Source of the DNA: Gamsiella multidivaricata | Taxonomy: Eukaryota > Mortierellomycota > Mortierellomycetes > Mortierellales > Mortierellaceae | Assembly: GCF_025024155.1 (NCBI RefSeq) | Contig: NW_026251817.1 | Span: 32,781 to 96,780, forward strand | Reading direction: 5' to 3' | DNA length: 64,000 nucleotides | Part shown: piece after piece, positions 12,758 through 24,972 of the stretch | Numbering within the stretch: position 1 is the stretch's first letter | How the letters are laid out: every line of letters begins with the position of its first letter | Program-made: the position numbers and the translations under genes | The notes under the pieces: generated by a model | What the model was told of the DNA's origin: nothing | What the model saw: only the letters and a program-made list of their open reading frames with translations | Database searches by the model: none

Positions 12758-12883
12758 GTCCTCCTGCTGCCCTTTTTTCCCCTCCTCCTCTTCTTCCTCT
12801 CATCTCTGTTCCCACGCACACACATTTCACAAAAGAACACTCCTCTTTGCTCTCTCCCCTTTCTGCTCCTCACTCCTCACACA

Positions 12884-14051
12884 ATGGCTTCCTTGGCCCC
12901 CCTCAGATCCTCCAAACCCACGGCCGCCCCCCTCAGATCCATCCTCCTCCGCCACTGCCGCCCCCTCGCCCCCTCGCCCTGCGTCCCCTGCTCCCTCGTC
13001 GCCCCCGCAGCCACCATCCGCTACCGCCAACTCCAGTCCTCGGGCCAGACCCGCGCCTTCTCCCTCTTCGGCAAGGCCAAGGCCGACTCCTCCATGATCC
13101 CCAAAGCCGTCCAGAACGACATCCCTGACTCGCTCCGCCACCTGCACCATCCGGAGCCCATGCGCGACGAATTCAAGGGCCAGAAGAAACTGACCACCGA
13201 AGACCTCGAGGCCATCCCCATCGACCTTCAGTTCCATCGCGAGCCATCCGGCGCTTCCGACTGGGTCGCTTACCAGGTCGTCAAGAGCCTCAGGATCCCC
13301 GTCGATCTGTTCTTCAGAACAAAGTACATCCATCGCGTCGTCGCCCTCGAGACCGTCGCTGCCGTTGTAAGTGGGCTCTCCCCCTCGCTTCCCTTCCCTC
13401 ATCCTTATGCAATCCTGTGCTACACAAGCCTAATCCTCTCTCTCTCTCTTTTCTCTCTTTCGTCTGCTGAACTCTATCTATTTTTCATAGCCCGGAATGG
13501 TCGCAGGAATGCTTCGCCACCTGCGCTCGCTCAGGAAATGCTCTCACGACGGCGGCTGGATCTCGCATCTGCTGCACGAGGCCGAGAACGAGCGCATGCA
13601 CCTCCTCACCTGGATGAAGGTCGCTCAGCCAACCCTCTTCGAGCGTGCCTTGGTCACCGCCGTCCAGGGCGTCTTCTTCAACGTCTTCTTTGCCCTCTAC
13701 ATGGTCTCTGACCGCACCGCCCATCGTGTCGTCGGCTACTTGGAGGAGCAGGCCGTGATTTCCTACACACATATGCTTGACGAGATCAAGACTGGCGTCC
13801 TCGAGAACGGTCCCGCTCCCAAGATCGCGATCGACTACTGGAACCTGGCCGACAACGCCACCATTCGCGACGTCTGTCTCGCCATCCGTCTGGACGAGGC
13901 CGTTCACATGCACACGAACCACCATCTCAGCGACCGCATTGCCCTCAAACAAGAGGACCTCCGCGTCGACATCCAGAAACTACAGGAAGAGCATGGTATG
14001 GTCCCCAACCATAACGCAGAAGAAGTATGGACCAAAAAGGGCAAGTACTAA
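12884..14051 (+). CDS. AOX: Mitochondrial alternative oxidase with variant LEEQA motif
   Basis: Two exons, 12884-13366 and 13491-14051; 347 aa. The first 65 or so residues are Arg/Ser/Ala/Pro-rich without acidic residues, as in a mitochondrial targeting peptide. Diiron ligands are all present: E156 (LET), E195 and H198 (NERMHL), E246 (LEEQA) and E297/H300 (RLDEAVH). The enzyme oxidises ubiquinol and reduces O2 to water on the matrix face of the inner membrane, bypassing complexes III and IV without pumping protons. Two departures from the family are visible: the near-invariant LEEEA is LEEQA (Q248), and RADEA is RLDEA. Neither change removes a metal ligand, so activity is likely but not certain. 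Regulation by respiratory or oxidative stress is usual in fungi; the TATA box and AGGGG motifs upstream are compatible with that. Confidence 0.95.
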
Positions 14052-14570
14052 GCTTGCACACCCATCCATGCACCCGCACCTGCACCTGCACTTCAATCAA
14101 AAAGTAATGATGTACTCTACATACGCACTTTGCAAATCTCTTTCGGAAAGACGATCGCATGTATTTCATATCCAAAAATTATTTAGTAAACCATTCAACA
14201 AAGGAATAAATAACTTTAGTCGCATTTGACCATCGGATCTCTATTGCCGTTAACATTAACGTTGCATCAACCTGCTTTGCTGTCCATTCATAAAAGACTA
14301 TTGATTGTATTGTGTTTTATTGTATTGTACAATGATATGTTGGTTGCAGAAAAATATCAAAAAGGCAGAAAACAGAATGATAGTAGATAATAAACAATGC
14401 ATGGTCTGGATACGCGTGCAAAAGGTCTATCGTAAAAACACGCACACACTCTCACACACACAAAAGAAAAAGCGAGAAATGAACAAACACCCTTTTTTTT
14501 TTCTTTTTTTTTTTTTTCTTTTTCTTTTTTCTTTTTCCCTCTGTACACATAAACCCCGTCCTCCTCAGAC
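14052..14570. other. Convergent 3' intergenic region
   Basis: 519 nt between the AOX and TCP11 stop codons, which face each other. AT-rich, with GGAATAAATAA at about 14202-14212 as a possible AOX poly(A) signal and T-rich tracts at 14492-14538. No gene seen. Confidence 0.55.
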
Positions 14571-17500
14571 TCATAACGCATCAACCGTGTCCCTGTCTTT
14601 CTCCAGCCAATTCTCCGCACGTCCTTGCTTGATCATCTCGCAGTACCACAATCCATACACCTTCTTATTGAACTCGGACACCGATCGAATCTTCTCCAAC
14701 AGCGCAACCATCTCGTCTTCCAGTCCCGTCAATCCGTGCGCCTCCATCTCCGCCGTATTGAAACTAAGCTTTGCTGCCAACGCTTCTGCCGCTGCCTTGT
14801 TCGCCTCCTCCGGCGACATTGGAGGAGATGCCGGCGATGGTGCTGGTGCCGGTGCCGGTGCCGGTGCAGCTAAAGTAGCTGTCGCCTCAGTACGATCGCT
14901 GGGGCCGTTTCCATTTCCGTTCTGACGATCCTGATCCTGACCCTGCTCCGCCTTCTCCTTGCTAGTGGCTGTTGAATCATTGCTACGTACTGCTAGTGCT
15001 GCTGCTGCTGCTGCTGCTCCTGCAGTCGCTCCGCAGCTCTCGTCTCCCTCCTCATCCTCATCCGCCTTGCCACTATCCTCCGGACTCGATGAAGACGAAG
15101 ACATCGACATCGCCGATGCCAACGACGCGCACGACGCCGAGAGCACCATCATCGATGAACTCGAGTGCAAATACAACCACCGCCGGAAATGAATCAACAA
15201 CCGCTTCTGGATCAACATATACAGTGTCGACGTCCTGCTCAGCGCATTGTCAAGCCATGCCGTAAGCAAGTTCGTGTCCGAAGCCGATAATCCGTTCGCA
15301 GGAACAGTCGGCGCCGCTGTCGGTGCTGTATTCTCCTTGACGTCACCGCTTCTGGATCCAGACGCCTCTACCCCACGAGGATCAGGCTTTGGAGTCAAGG
15401 TCTCGGACGCAGGGGAGGGTCTTTGGCCTGCATTCAACGCTCCCACCCCCAATGATCCACTTGCAGTCACAGTTGAAGATCCCGCCACCGCAGAGCCGTT
15501 CTTGCTCCTCTCCCGAACCTTTCGTGCCGCAAACTCGATTTGGACAACAATATCCTTCATACCGCTACTGCTTCCTGAAGCGGCATCAGCATCCACTTTG
15601 CCTGCAGCCGCCGTAGCTCCTGGCCCTGGATTGGTGTTTGCTCCGAAATTCGCGTTCTCGTCCGTCAACAGTAGCCAGACAACCTTCTTGATTTCGATCA
15701 AATCCTGCGTTGTCCAACAGTTGTGCGCGAGCTGACGGAATAAAATCAAAAGCGTGCAGAGAATCGTCAGATCCTGAAAATCATTATGAAACGACAACAT
15801 CCGGTAATGGTCCAACTCGAAAGTCTCCGGCATCGTATTGGTCGATCCATGCGGACGCAGGATCATTTCGAGCAGACCTATAAAAAAAAAAATCCTCGTT
15901 ACGTTAGCAAGAATCACAAACAACAGAAGTCTTGCAGCCCAAAAAGATCGCAGTACGTACCTTCGTTCACCACACCGTCCAGGATGTTCTCTCCAATGTC
16001 GGCTCTGACAACGCTGGACCGTCTCTTGGCATTAAAGGATGAAACCACCGGCACCACCAAGGCCTTGGACTCGTACCCGCTCTGCTCCGGGTCGCTCGAC
16101 GAGAAACCGGCGGACGAAATACTGAGCTGTTTTGAATTCGTATCTGACGAACCAGACACTTCATTACCCGATGTCTGCGGTCCAATCACAGAGCGCTTGA
16201 CTGACTCCCACTGGATCCAGGACCGCTTGAACCACTCCTTAGTTCTATGGATAGTTCCTCCGCGAGCGAGAGTCTCCGTGAAGAACTTTTGCTCGAAATC
16301 CACAGAGTTGTCTAGGAGCCATGGCCTCAAAGTCCGCAATTGGTGGTTGGCGATATCCTATCAGCACATGAAAGATTTTAAATGCGATAAAAAAACCATT
16401 AGAGCGACCATCCCTATCGAGTTGAACGCACTGCCATGACAAAAAAAAAAAAAATCAAGAATACACATACCAGCTTCATCCATTCCAGAATCTCAAAGCA
16501 CATACGGATTCCACGCACAATCTCGTCAAAGTCGACAACAAAATTGACCATAGACTCGACCAGGGCATCTCGCATCGGGGCACAGTGGCCCTTCAGTGAA
16601 TCACCAAGGAACCTGAAGAGAGCATGGACATCCAGTACACCGTGATCGAGTTCCTGGAGCAGCATGTCCGGATCCAGCGTCGACTGCAACAGGGCTCGCT
16701 CCGGATTGACTGGGGGCGCACCCCCATCTTGGTTTGCTACCGCTGGTGGTAGAGCAGGCAGAAGTGATATCAAGATCTCTCGGAGTTCATCAATTAATCG
16801 CGGAAGGAGAACAGCCTTGGGTAGCGGACACATCTGTTGTGCTTGCTGCTGAACCAATCTGCTCGTGGGACTGGAAGAGGACAGTCCAGCCAGACTGAGC
16901 ATCGTTGCGGCGGTTTCACGTCGAGCTGTAAGGATCGCTCGTCGATTCGACAGCTCGATGCCAACCTCGCGCCAGAACCGATCCGCCTCCCGCCGCTTGA
17001 CAAGGCCACGCTCGCCGTCAAAATTGGGCCGGAACTGGAGGTGAGGGTCAAAGACAATATCATGTCGCAGCTGCGGGTTTTTGAAGATCTCGAGCATGTC
17101 CAGCTCTCGCAGCGTCTCACGAGTAATGGGTAGCGACAGTGTTGCAGGGTTAACTGTAGGTGCCAGCGCAGGTGCCGATTTCGATGATGGAGCAGCTGAT
17201 GGCGTTCGAGTAGACGGCAGCATTCCAGTCGCGGACTTGCTGGTCTGGGATGAGTGCTGAGTCTTTGATCTTTGCTGAAGTTGACTTTGAATGATCTGAT
17301 CTTCCTTCTGCATAGGTCGGGTAGGTTTTGGTGCATGAGCTAGGATTGGGGCTGGAGCTGGAGTTGGAGTTGGAGTTGGAGCTGAAGCTGGAGTGGGCTG
17401 GGGGTTCGATACAGCTGTGCGCTCAGATGCATGATGAGTGGCTACTGACGCAAGGGTGTCAACCAATTTGGCGCTGGCGGTACTCCTCTGTCCAGCCTCA

Positions 17501-20500
17501 AAAACAGCGGGCTCCTTGGACACGTCGGCGTCGAGAGGGTGGATGGAAGGCTGCATGTGAGGCTGGTTACTTGCCTCGGGTATAATGGATGCATTTCCTG
17601 AAACGGGCCTTGCAGGCTCGCTATCGAAGGGGTGTATCCGTGTAGACTGCTCCAGACGATGATGGATTGATTGACTTGCTGTGTGGGCTTGTTGGACGTG
17701 ATGAACAGCCGATTCACTATGCCGCTTGAGCTGATCATGATCCTTCGGATTCTGCAGAGACATTGTCGTCTGGTGGTCGCTGAGGATCGAATCATCCTGC
17801 ATGACTGACGAGGTTTGGTGCCGGGCTCGCTTCAGACGCTCCATACTGCTGGCAGTTGGTGAGGTTGGGGAAGACATTGACGACTGGAAGGACGTTGTTT
17901 GTGCAGGGGGACTTCTCTGACGCTTGTGGTGTAGATCGCGCTCTGGGTGGACCTGGATGCGGAGTGGATGTTGAGGAGCTAAGATATGCTGGTCGTGTGG
18001 GCTCTCGGCACGATTGTGCTGGGTATCTTGCAATGCGGAATGCGAGGCTGATGAAGATTGGCGCTGCTTATGTTGATGAGAATGCTGGATATGGCGCTGA
18101 TGATGGGTTGCGATAGATTTCTGTACCTGGTTGTGGTCCTGCTCAGCCCCTTGATCATGGGCCTGTTGATGGGACGACTGCCGATTCCTGGACTGCCGGC
18201 GTTGGTGCAGAAGGCGATGCGACGATGAACTCCGATCTGACATCGACAGCTCCGACTCGGATATCGTCCGCACGCGTCGTGTTGATTCCATCGTATTTGT
18301 ATCGATGTGTTCCTGTAGAGACTCTGCCGCAACCTCACTATGAGTGTTGGAACAGCCACAGGAGGAAGTGCAAAGGTTTCGTGGAGTCTTTGTCGAAGAA
18401 TGAGACGACTTTTTGATCCGCTTCCGACGCGATGCTGAAGGAAGAGAGACCGTAGAGGTGGAGGCGGAGGTACTGCTGGCTGATGAGACTACTGATGCTG
18501 GCGAAGATGTATAAGAGAGGCTGGAGTTGCGTCTCTTGGACCGCTTGTGGCCAAAAGTGGTCAGCGTGGGCACGGTCGAGATGTCGCGGAAGCTGATGCT
18601 CCTGACGTCTGTTACGACGATATGCGGACGACTTGTGGGAGGAGGAGAGTGGTTTTCAACGCCGCTGCTCTCTACTGGGTTCTGCAGGCTGTTCTTCGAT
18701 TGACTGTGGTGATTCAAAAATGCTTCGCCCTGTGAGATTGAAGAGCGAGGCCCAGAGAGGAAATGGGGGAGAAAATGAGCTCTGCGCCTAGAATCGCGCT
18801 GAGCCTGGTCCTTTGCAGGGGCGGAAGATGATGAGGGTAGCACTGAAGAGTCGTTGTCCTGGTCGACGGAGAGGAAAGAGCCTTTTTTGAGGCGAAGGCT
18901 ATCTGAGGGAAGGGTGGTGGATGGCTCTGTCTCTGCTGAGGATGAGGATGAGGATGAGGATGAGGATGAGGATGAGACAGACGAACTTGAGGGTGATAGC
19001 GAAGGTGCAGTGGAAGGAGGAGATGCTGTTGGCGATGAAGAAGAGCGTTTGGTAGAGGCAGAAGCAGAGGTCGCTCCTGATGAAGTCGACATATGGCACA
19101 TATCACTGCCAGGAGATATCCTGCCCCCAGTATGTGTAGCTTCAGCGGAGGACGAGGAAGGTGTGGCTACAGCACAGAAGCACACGAAGAAGAGCGATGG
19201 ACGATGGTGGTAATGACGGTGACGATGACGACGTTATAGGAGTTCAGGAGAAGGGGCGATGAAGAAGATCAGGACGAGTCGGAGCCGCAGGAGGAGATGC
19301 GAATGGAGAGCGAAGGAGGAGACAAAGAGAAAGGAAGAAGAGAAGAAGAGTATGTGGTGAGTATAGGCATCTTGTTCCGACGGGATCATCATTGTCATGG
19401 ATAGCTGGGTCAATGGCACACACACACAGCCCATTCTTTGTTTGATCGCAGGATGAACAAACCACCATCGGCGCCACCATCGGCACCACTACCACCACCA
19501 CCATCGACACCATCACCACGGTTCGTTCAAGTTAGCGACAAAGAAAGAATGACATTTAGATTCATCGAAAAGGGGTCCAAAGGAAGACAAGTTAAAATAA
19601 TGCACCACAGCTCAGAAGCAAAAGGTATGCAGCAATGCATCTGCCGGACAGAAACACAAAGAGCAATTCAAGAAAGTACCACGGTCCGAACGCGTCGCAG
19701 ACTGAGTCGCACCACCAACAACAAACTCTAGGAAAAATATATATAAATCTGTGTGGTACGTGTGTGTGTAGACATAGATGTGGATTGTGTGTGCAACATG
19801 CTGTGGAGACATGATCCCAAGGAGGACCCGTGGTGATTATTTCCCCTTAGCCACCTCTTGCTGCCACGCTGCCATCTCCAAGTTGGCCACCCTATGTGCA
19901 GCATGACATGGGCCCACCAGGAAGTAACCGCCATTGGCCCGACCCCCTCCATAGTACGTGTGCAAGAGAAGAAAAGGAGGGACGCGGAAGAAGTGGATGT
20001 GGAGGTGGATGTAGACGAGGGTAAAAGGAAATGTAGGACCAAACATGGATACTTGGTCCTCCTAGTCTTCTTTGTTTCTCCGTTCTTACCTCTGTCATTC
20101 GAATAGATCTGTGTTTGAGTGTAATCCGCGGCCTTCTTGGATTGGTGGCGCTGCACTCCTTCGCCAATGTCATCACGACCTGCACCTGTCCGTTCACTGT
20201 CGTATCTCGGTCTCTCTGATTTGAGGTTAGCTCTGGCAGTGGTAACAACGACATCGACATTGACGGCACTTCCGGTAGACTGGGCCGGTAAGGCATCCCG
20301 GGTCATTGGGGCGACTGCAGAGATACGCTTCCTTTGTGCTGTATGGACAGGGACATTATTGTCCATGGACTGCAATAAAGTATGGGGATGTTGCTGTTGG
20401 ATGATTGAATTGGAGTCATTGTTGTAGTTGATGCTGCTATTGCCTCTGTCTAGACCGCTGAGGCGGCGGCCCTTGCCCGAGCAGCGGTTGCTTTCGCTGT

Positions 20501-21191
20501 CAATGTCGATGTGTCTGTACTTGTCGCCGTCAGCTGCATGGTTTTCCACAGCTTGCGCCCGGTCCCTTGGGAAATCTCGAAGGGAGAGAGCAGGTTTGGC
20601 GTTGTATTGGGACCAGCCATGGTGGTCTCTGTGGTCCCTAGCTTTGGCCTGCAGGGTGGCAGGTGAGGAGGAAGAGAGAGATATTGACGGGGGCGAGGAC
20701 AGGTCAGGGTCGGACGAGGCTGAGGAGTGGTACGCGGTGATGGCGTTGATAGAGTCGAGATGGGATATGGGGGATGAGAGCGGGGAGGAGGGGGAAGCGG
20801 GGGAGGTTAGGGCGGCGAGGGAGTCTGGCGAGGGTTTAGTGAGGTCGAAGCTGGGGTGGATGGCAAGGACGTCTGCGTTGGTGTTTGTATTGGGCCGCAC
20901 ATGGCTGGAGGTGAGACAAGGCGTCGAGGCCGAGGATCTCGAGTGAATGGTGGCGGTGGACGGCAGGGCCGAGGAGGAGGAGGAAGAGGAAGAAGAAGAA
21001 GGAGCGGAGGAGGAGGAGGAGGAAGAGGAAGAAGAGGAGGAAGCGGCTGAGGCAGTGGCGGAGACGGAGGAGTGGGTGGCAGGGGCAGCAGAGGTGGCGG
21101 AGGTGGTGGCGGTGGCGGTGGCGGAGGTGGGTGGGGAGGGCTTTTGGCGGAAGAGGAGCGGGTTATTCCAGGAGGAGGGATCCTGCTGCAT
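14571..21191 (-). CDS. TCP11/SOK1 family protein with long Ser-rich N-terminus
   Basis: Model of four exons: 21191-20090, 19166-16471, 16357-15961 and 15877-14571; 1833 aa. Exons 2-4 are secure. From about residue 1050 on they encode a helical region (LLPRLIDELREILISLLPAL, DHGVLDVHALFRFLGDSLKG, FEILEWMKLDIANHQLRTLR, HNDFQDLTILCTLL) typical of the T-complex protein 11 domain found in yeast Sok1, a suppressor of PKA loss; biochemical function is poorly known. Exon 1 encodes a Ser/Ala/Thr-rich disordered segment. It is joined here because a GTAAGA donor at 20089 and a CTGTAG acceptor before 19166 agree in phase (1) and nothing else explains the exon. The intron would be 923 nt, long for this window. 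If the join is wrong, the protein would start at ATG 19101 and exon 1 would be a separate Ser-rich gene. Ser runs are encoded by GAGGAT/GGA repeats (18938-18978, 20950-21060). Confidence 0.75.
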
Positions 21192-22583
21192 TGCGAGGTC
21201 GAGTGGACTCGGGGCTGGTTGACAGCAGAGACACGCCCTCGTCGGTTGCTGTGTCGATTGAGAAGAGGGAAAAGGAGGGATGGGTGGGATGGCAATGGCA
21301 ATGGCAATGGCAATGGCAATGACAATGGCAATGACAAGGATGACAAAGAGAGCAGGGTATGTGCTTTGGTAAGAGAAAGAGAGAGCAAGAGGGAGAGAGA
21401 GGGAGAGAGAGGGAGGGAGAGGGAGAGGGAGAGGGAGGGAGGGAGGAAGAGAGAGAAATAAAAAAGAATCCGAGGAAGAAAAGAGAGAGAGAAAAAAGTT
21501 GGCTCTGCTCCTTCTTTAGTGTTGGTTGATGCGAGAGAGTGGAAGGAGAGTGGGAGGAGAGTGGGAGGTGGAGGGCGAGCAAAAGAAAGAGAGTGGGGGT
21601 GGGGGGAGAGAAGAGGAGTGAGAGTAGGACAAGAGACAGGAGAGAAAGAGAAGAGTGCGAGAGAGGTGACAGGGGACTGAGGTGTGCATTCAATGGTATG
21701 CAGCTTGTGGTATGGCCATGGTCTGAAAAAGGCTGTTTATTGTTGTTGCCCTGCCCCTGCCTTTGCACCTGCACTCACTCGACTCGCTGTTGTTTTGATT
21801 AGGAAAGAAGTGGGTCGAGCGATGGAATGAATCACTGCCGACCCGCACCCCCACGCTACCGAATGGAATGAATGAATCTGGGAAATAGGAGGGCAGCGAA
21901 CAGGTCATATGCAGTCAGTTAGCCAGCCATTGGATGGTATCGTCATTCTACCGACGATGACCTTGACCAGCAGGATAAAATAAAGCAACGAATGCACTCC
22001 TCTGCTGTAAGGCAGGGTCCTTTTCCAGTGGCAGGGCCGAGGTTACAGCGCCTGCAGCCATACAGTAGGAGCCTTAAACCTGCAACCCTGACCAGCATGC
22101 AGCTGCATCTGTGGAAGCACAAAAGCAAAGATGCAGGAAGCAAGAAGAGGAAGGGAGAGAAGGGTGTGTACCATGTGTGGCCGGCTCGAATGCCAAATGC
22201 CAATAGTCCATCGATGTAGAGTATAGACACAGAGACATGTAGACTCGTAAACATGCGAGTAACCTGTAGCTTGCAGGGCCAATGCATATTCCTGTGCTCG
22301 TATGTACTTCCGTACCTCCGTACTTCCACCCAAACTGCACTCAGCTGCAGATGGCGGTGAGGAGAGGTCCGCCACTTTCCTTCCTGGATCCCGCTCTGCT
22401 CATTTCATTTCCTTTTTTTCATTCGTTCGGTTCATTCGATTCATCTTGATCCTGGCTAGCTCCTTCCCTCCTTCCCTCCTTCCCTCCTTCCTTCCTTTCC
22501 CTCCCTTTGGTTGGTCCCTGCGTAGCTGATTATTTTTATTCCCGCGCCTCTTCCGAGAGAGACAGACAGACCCGTTGACTAAT
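21192..22583. promoter_or_regulatory. Divergent promoter between TCP11 gene and acidic DYW-rich protein gene
   Basis: 1.39 kb between divergent starts. It contains a long GA tract, an A/TGGCAA hexanucleotide repeat (21290-21329), and TTCCTTCCC repeats on the right-hand side (22460-22510). No open frame here looks conserved. Confidence 0.5.
21371..21458. repeat. Polypurine (GA)n tract
   Basis: About 90 nt of almost pure G and A on the + strand, so CT-rich in the sense of the minus-strand TCP11 leader. It starts about 180 nt upstream of the inferred TCP11 ATG. Confidence 0.8.
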
Positions 22584-24769
22584 ATGAAGACCCCGTCTGC
22601 CGACTCTGCACGGGCACTGGTAAAAAGAAAAAAAAGAACTGTATCTGAATGAATTGATGAATGAATAGTGTGAAGATAAATAAAAAGAGGCGAATCCATG
22701 CTCTGTTGGATGCTGTTGAATGCTGTTGGATGCTGTTGGTGCCAGCTGTGCTGAATATAATTTTCTCTAGCCAGTGGTTTCTCACCCCTGCAATGGTTTC
22801 ATGAGCAAAGCATGCCGCCCTACGCTTCCTCCCCTGTGCTGCTCCGACATACAATGCATCCACCGCTAGACTATCCATCATCATCACTATCAACCCCACT
22901 ATCGCCCTCACTCATTTACACAGCATAAATTGCGGTACATGTACATGAAGTGAACCACTAATACATAGTGTCAATGCTCAAGGCCCATGCGAAAGAACAC
23001 CTCTTATCGGTATTCAAATCCCATTGTCCTTCCCGACAATTAAAAAAGACGCCTTCTCCTCTCCTTCTCTTTCTCTTTCTCGCTCTCTCTCTCTCGTTTT
23101 CTCAATGAGCCCTCCCCCCTCCCCTCCTCCATCTTCATCTTCACCATCTTCATGGCTCTGAAGAGCGTTGGCTAAGCACACCACTTGACTTAGCGCATGC
23201 TGGATTTCTTTGCATATATGTGATACATATGTGATAAATATGTGTGTGTATGTGTGTATGTGTGTATATCCGTGTATATGTGTGTGTGTATGTGTGTGTA
23301 TGTGTGTGTATGCGTGCATTTGTATACAGTTGTTATGAATGATATATCCGTTGCAATGCTCACATTCCGCGCGTCCTAACACCGCGCTTTTCCTTTCCTT
23401 CTTTATTTTTTTCCTTCCCTCCCTCCTCTTCGTGTAGGTCCAGGCGGCCCTGTTAGCCCGCCTCTGCAACCGATACCACGATCTGGGCGCCTTTGCCTCC
23501 GAGCCCCTCCAACAGCGGATTCATTTCCTCGTCAAACCCGATGCCTCCAACCTCAGGGACCTTCTCATCTGGGACTTTCCTGCCTTTACCGCCACTGGCG
23601 CCGATCCAACCACAACTACGGCTACGGCTACTACTAATCCGACTACGCCTGCGTCATGGACTCCCGTGCAGATGCAAGACTTCATTGACCAACATTGGTC
23701 TGCAGACCAGCTCCCGCTCGACCCTCCCAGTTGTTTTTCCAGATCTTGGGAAACCACCCCCGTCCTTGTCAAGGCCTTGGATCCAGAAACTGTCCAGGCC
23801 ATAGTCCCCATTGGTCAACAGGACGGCACCATCTTAGTCATCGTCTTGCTCGCTGAACTCGACAGGAACCAGAACTCGCCCGCCACGGAATCGGTTTGGA
23901 AATACCATAACATGGTCACCGTGCCAGCCCAGGTTGATCTCCAGACACGGGGGTGGAATCTTCTGACCGACCAGTCTCAGCTACCCATTACAATCGAGAA
24001 GCCTCCAGAGCAGGTTTCTTTTGATTCTAAGGAGGAATGTACTAAGGAGGAGGAAGAGGAGGAAGATGATGAAGATGATGACGATGATTATTGGGGCCAG
24101 TACGGCGACGCAGCGGATGATTCCTCCGCAGAAGAGACCGTTGACCAGGAACAGGCCCCTAAGCGACCTTCAGACGCTACTATCCCCAACGTAACCACGC
24201 AAGACGACGACGACGACGACGACGATTACTGGAGAAAATATGCTGAGCGCCAAGAAGAGCACGAGAAACTCGAACGGAAAAGACAGCTACAGCTACAGCA
24301 ACAGGAACAAGAACAGCAGCAACAGCAACAGCAACAGCAGCTACGAGACCACGACTCAACTGTTGAAGAGACAATTGCCGCAACCCATGAGCAGGACATA
24401 AAAGCCGGCTTGCTACCCACATCATCCACCCCACTCGGCCATGTTGATCCAACCATGCTCTCATCCTTACTAGACATGTTAATCGAGAAATCGGGACAGC
24501 TCCCGCCCGACAGTCCTTCCTTACCAACGGAAACCGTACCGTCGCAGGAGCAGCTGCAGGATATGATGCCGGGCCACACGCGCATCCCAGCCCACGCGTC
24601 CGTCGTCGTTACACCAAACACAGGCACGTCCTCGTTCTCTCGGGATGAGAGCGCTCGTACCAGGGTCTTTCAATCTTTACGATCCGCCGCCCAGCAGGCT
24701 ATGCTCGCTGGACTCTCCAAGGACGATGTCTTTGGTATTCTTAGCAACGTATATGATTCTTTCGAATAA
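22584..24769 (+). CDS. Unrecognised acidic protein with two poly-Asp-YW-x-x-Y motifs
   Basis: Two exons: 22584-22619 (MKTPSADSARAL) and 23438-24769; 455 aa. I do not recognise the family. The N-terminal 200 residues look globular (VQAALLARLCNRYHDLGAF, IHFLVKPDASNLRDLLIWDF, DFIDQHWSADQLPLDPPS). Then come two acidic runs, each ending in a similar motif, DDDYWGQYGDA and DDDYWRKYAER (about residues 275 and 330), followed by a Gln-rich coiled-coil-like stretch encoded by CAG/CAA repeats (24286-24345). The conserved-looking C-terminus (RTRVFQSLRSAAQQAMLAGL) ends in NVYDSFE. The first exon is inferred: its ATG, GTAAAA donor and phase 0 fit the GTGTAG acceptor at 23437, and the joined peptide reads smoothly. 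The intron would be 818 nt and contains a TG/TATG microsatellite. It is divergent from TCP11 and its 3' end faces the lipase gene. Confidence 0.75.
23240..23317. repeat. (TG)n/(TATG)n microsatellite
   Basis: TGTGTGTATG-type repeat inside the long first intron of the acidic DYW-rich protein gene. Confidence 0.8.
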
Positions 24770-24972
24770 AGCATTTCCTCAGCGGAACCAACCACTCAAG
24801 GGACAGATATTAGTGCTTATGAAATCCAATATACATGTATTATTACTATTAGGTTGTGTGGTTAGTGGTCGTTAGTCTATGAACTAGCCTATGTCCTCCC
24901 GACGACCCCCACCGCACGATCTCAAAGAGCCTTCCTCCTCCTCCTCCTCCCTCATACAACTATTTTACGGTC

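Larger units (their letters stand above)
12166..12883. promoter_or_regulatory. Alternative oxidase promoter region
   Basis: 718 nt between the WASP stop and the AOX start, both on +. It contains the WASP 3' flank (AATAAAAT-like signals near 12238-12270), a 33-G homopolymer, GGAAGGAA repeats (12708-12731), two AGGGG stress-response-element-like motifs (12645-12649, 12730-12734), a clear TATA box and a C/T-rich leader (12766-12880). The order resembles a strongly inducible fungal promoter; inducibility itself is inference. Confidence 0.55.

Noticed and set aside
19099..19185. Extension of the TCP11 exon to a start at 19185
   Set aside because: That codon is GTG, not ATG; a CTGTAG acceptor at 19167-19172 explains the open frame better.
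19734..20089. Continuation of the Ser-rich frame beyond 20089 to a stop at about 19734
   Set aside because: After the strong GTAAGA donor the translation becomes unlike protein (Trp/His/Cys-rich, repeat-derived), so it is taken as intron.
20807..21461. Pro-rich and Glu/Gly-rich open frames on both strands over the purine tract
   Set aside because: They are translations of GAGG/CCTC repeats; only the frame giving the Ser-rich TCP11 exon fits a splice model.
23240..23317. TG-rich repeat as a possible CRISPR-like array
   Set aside because: It is a simple microsatellite with no unique spacers, in a eukaryotic intron.
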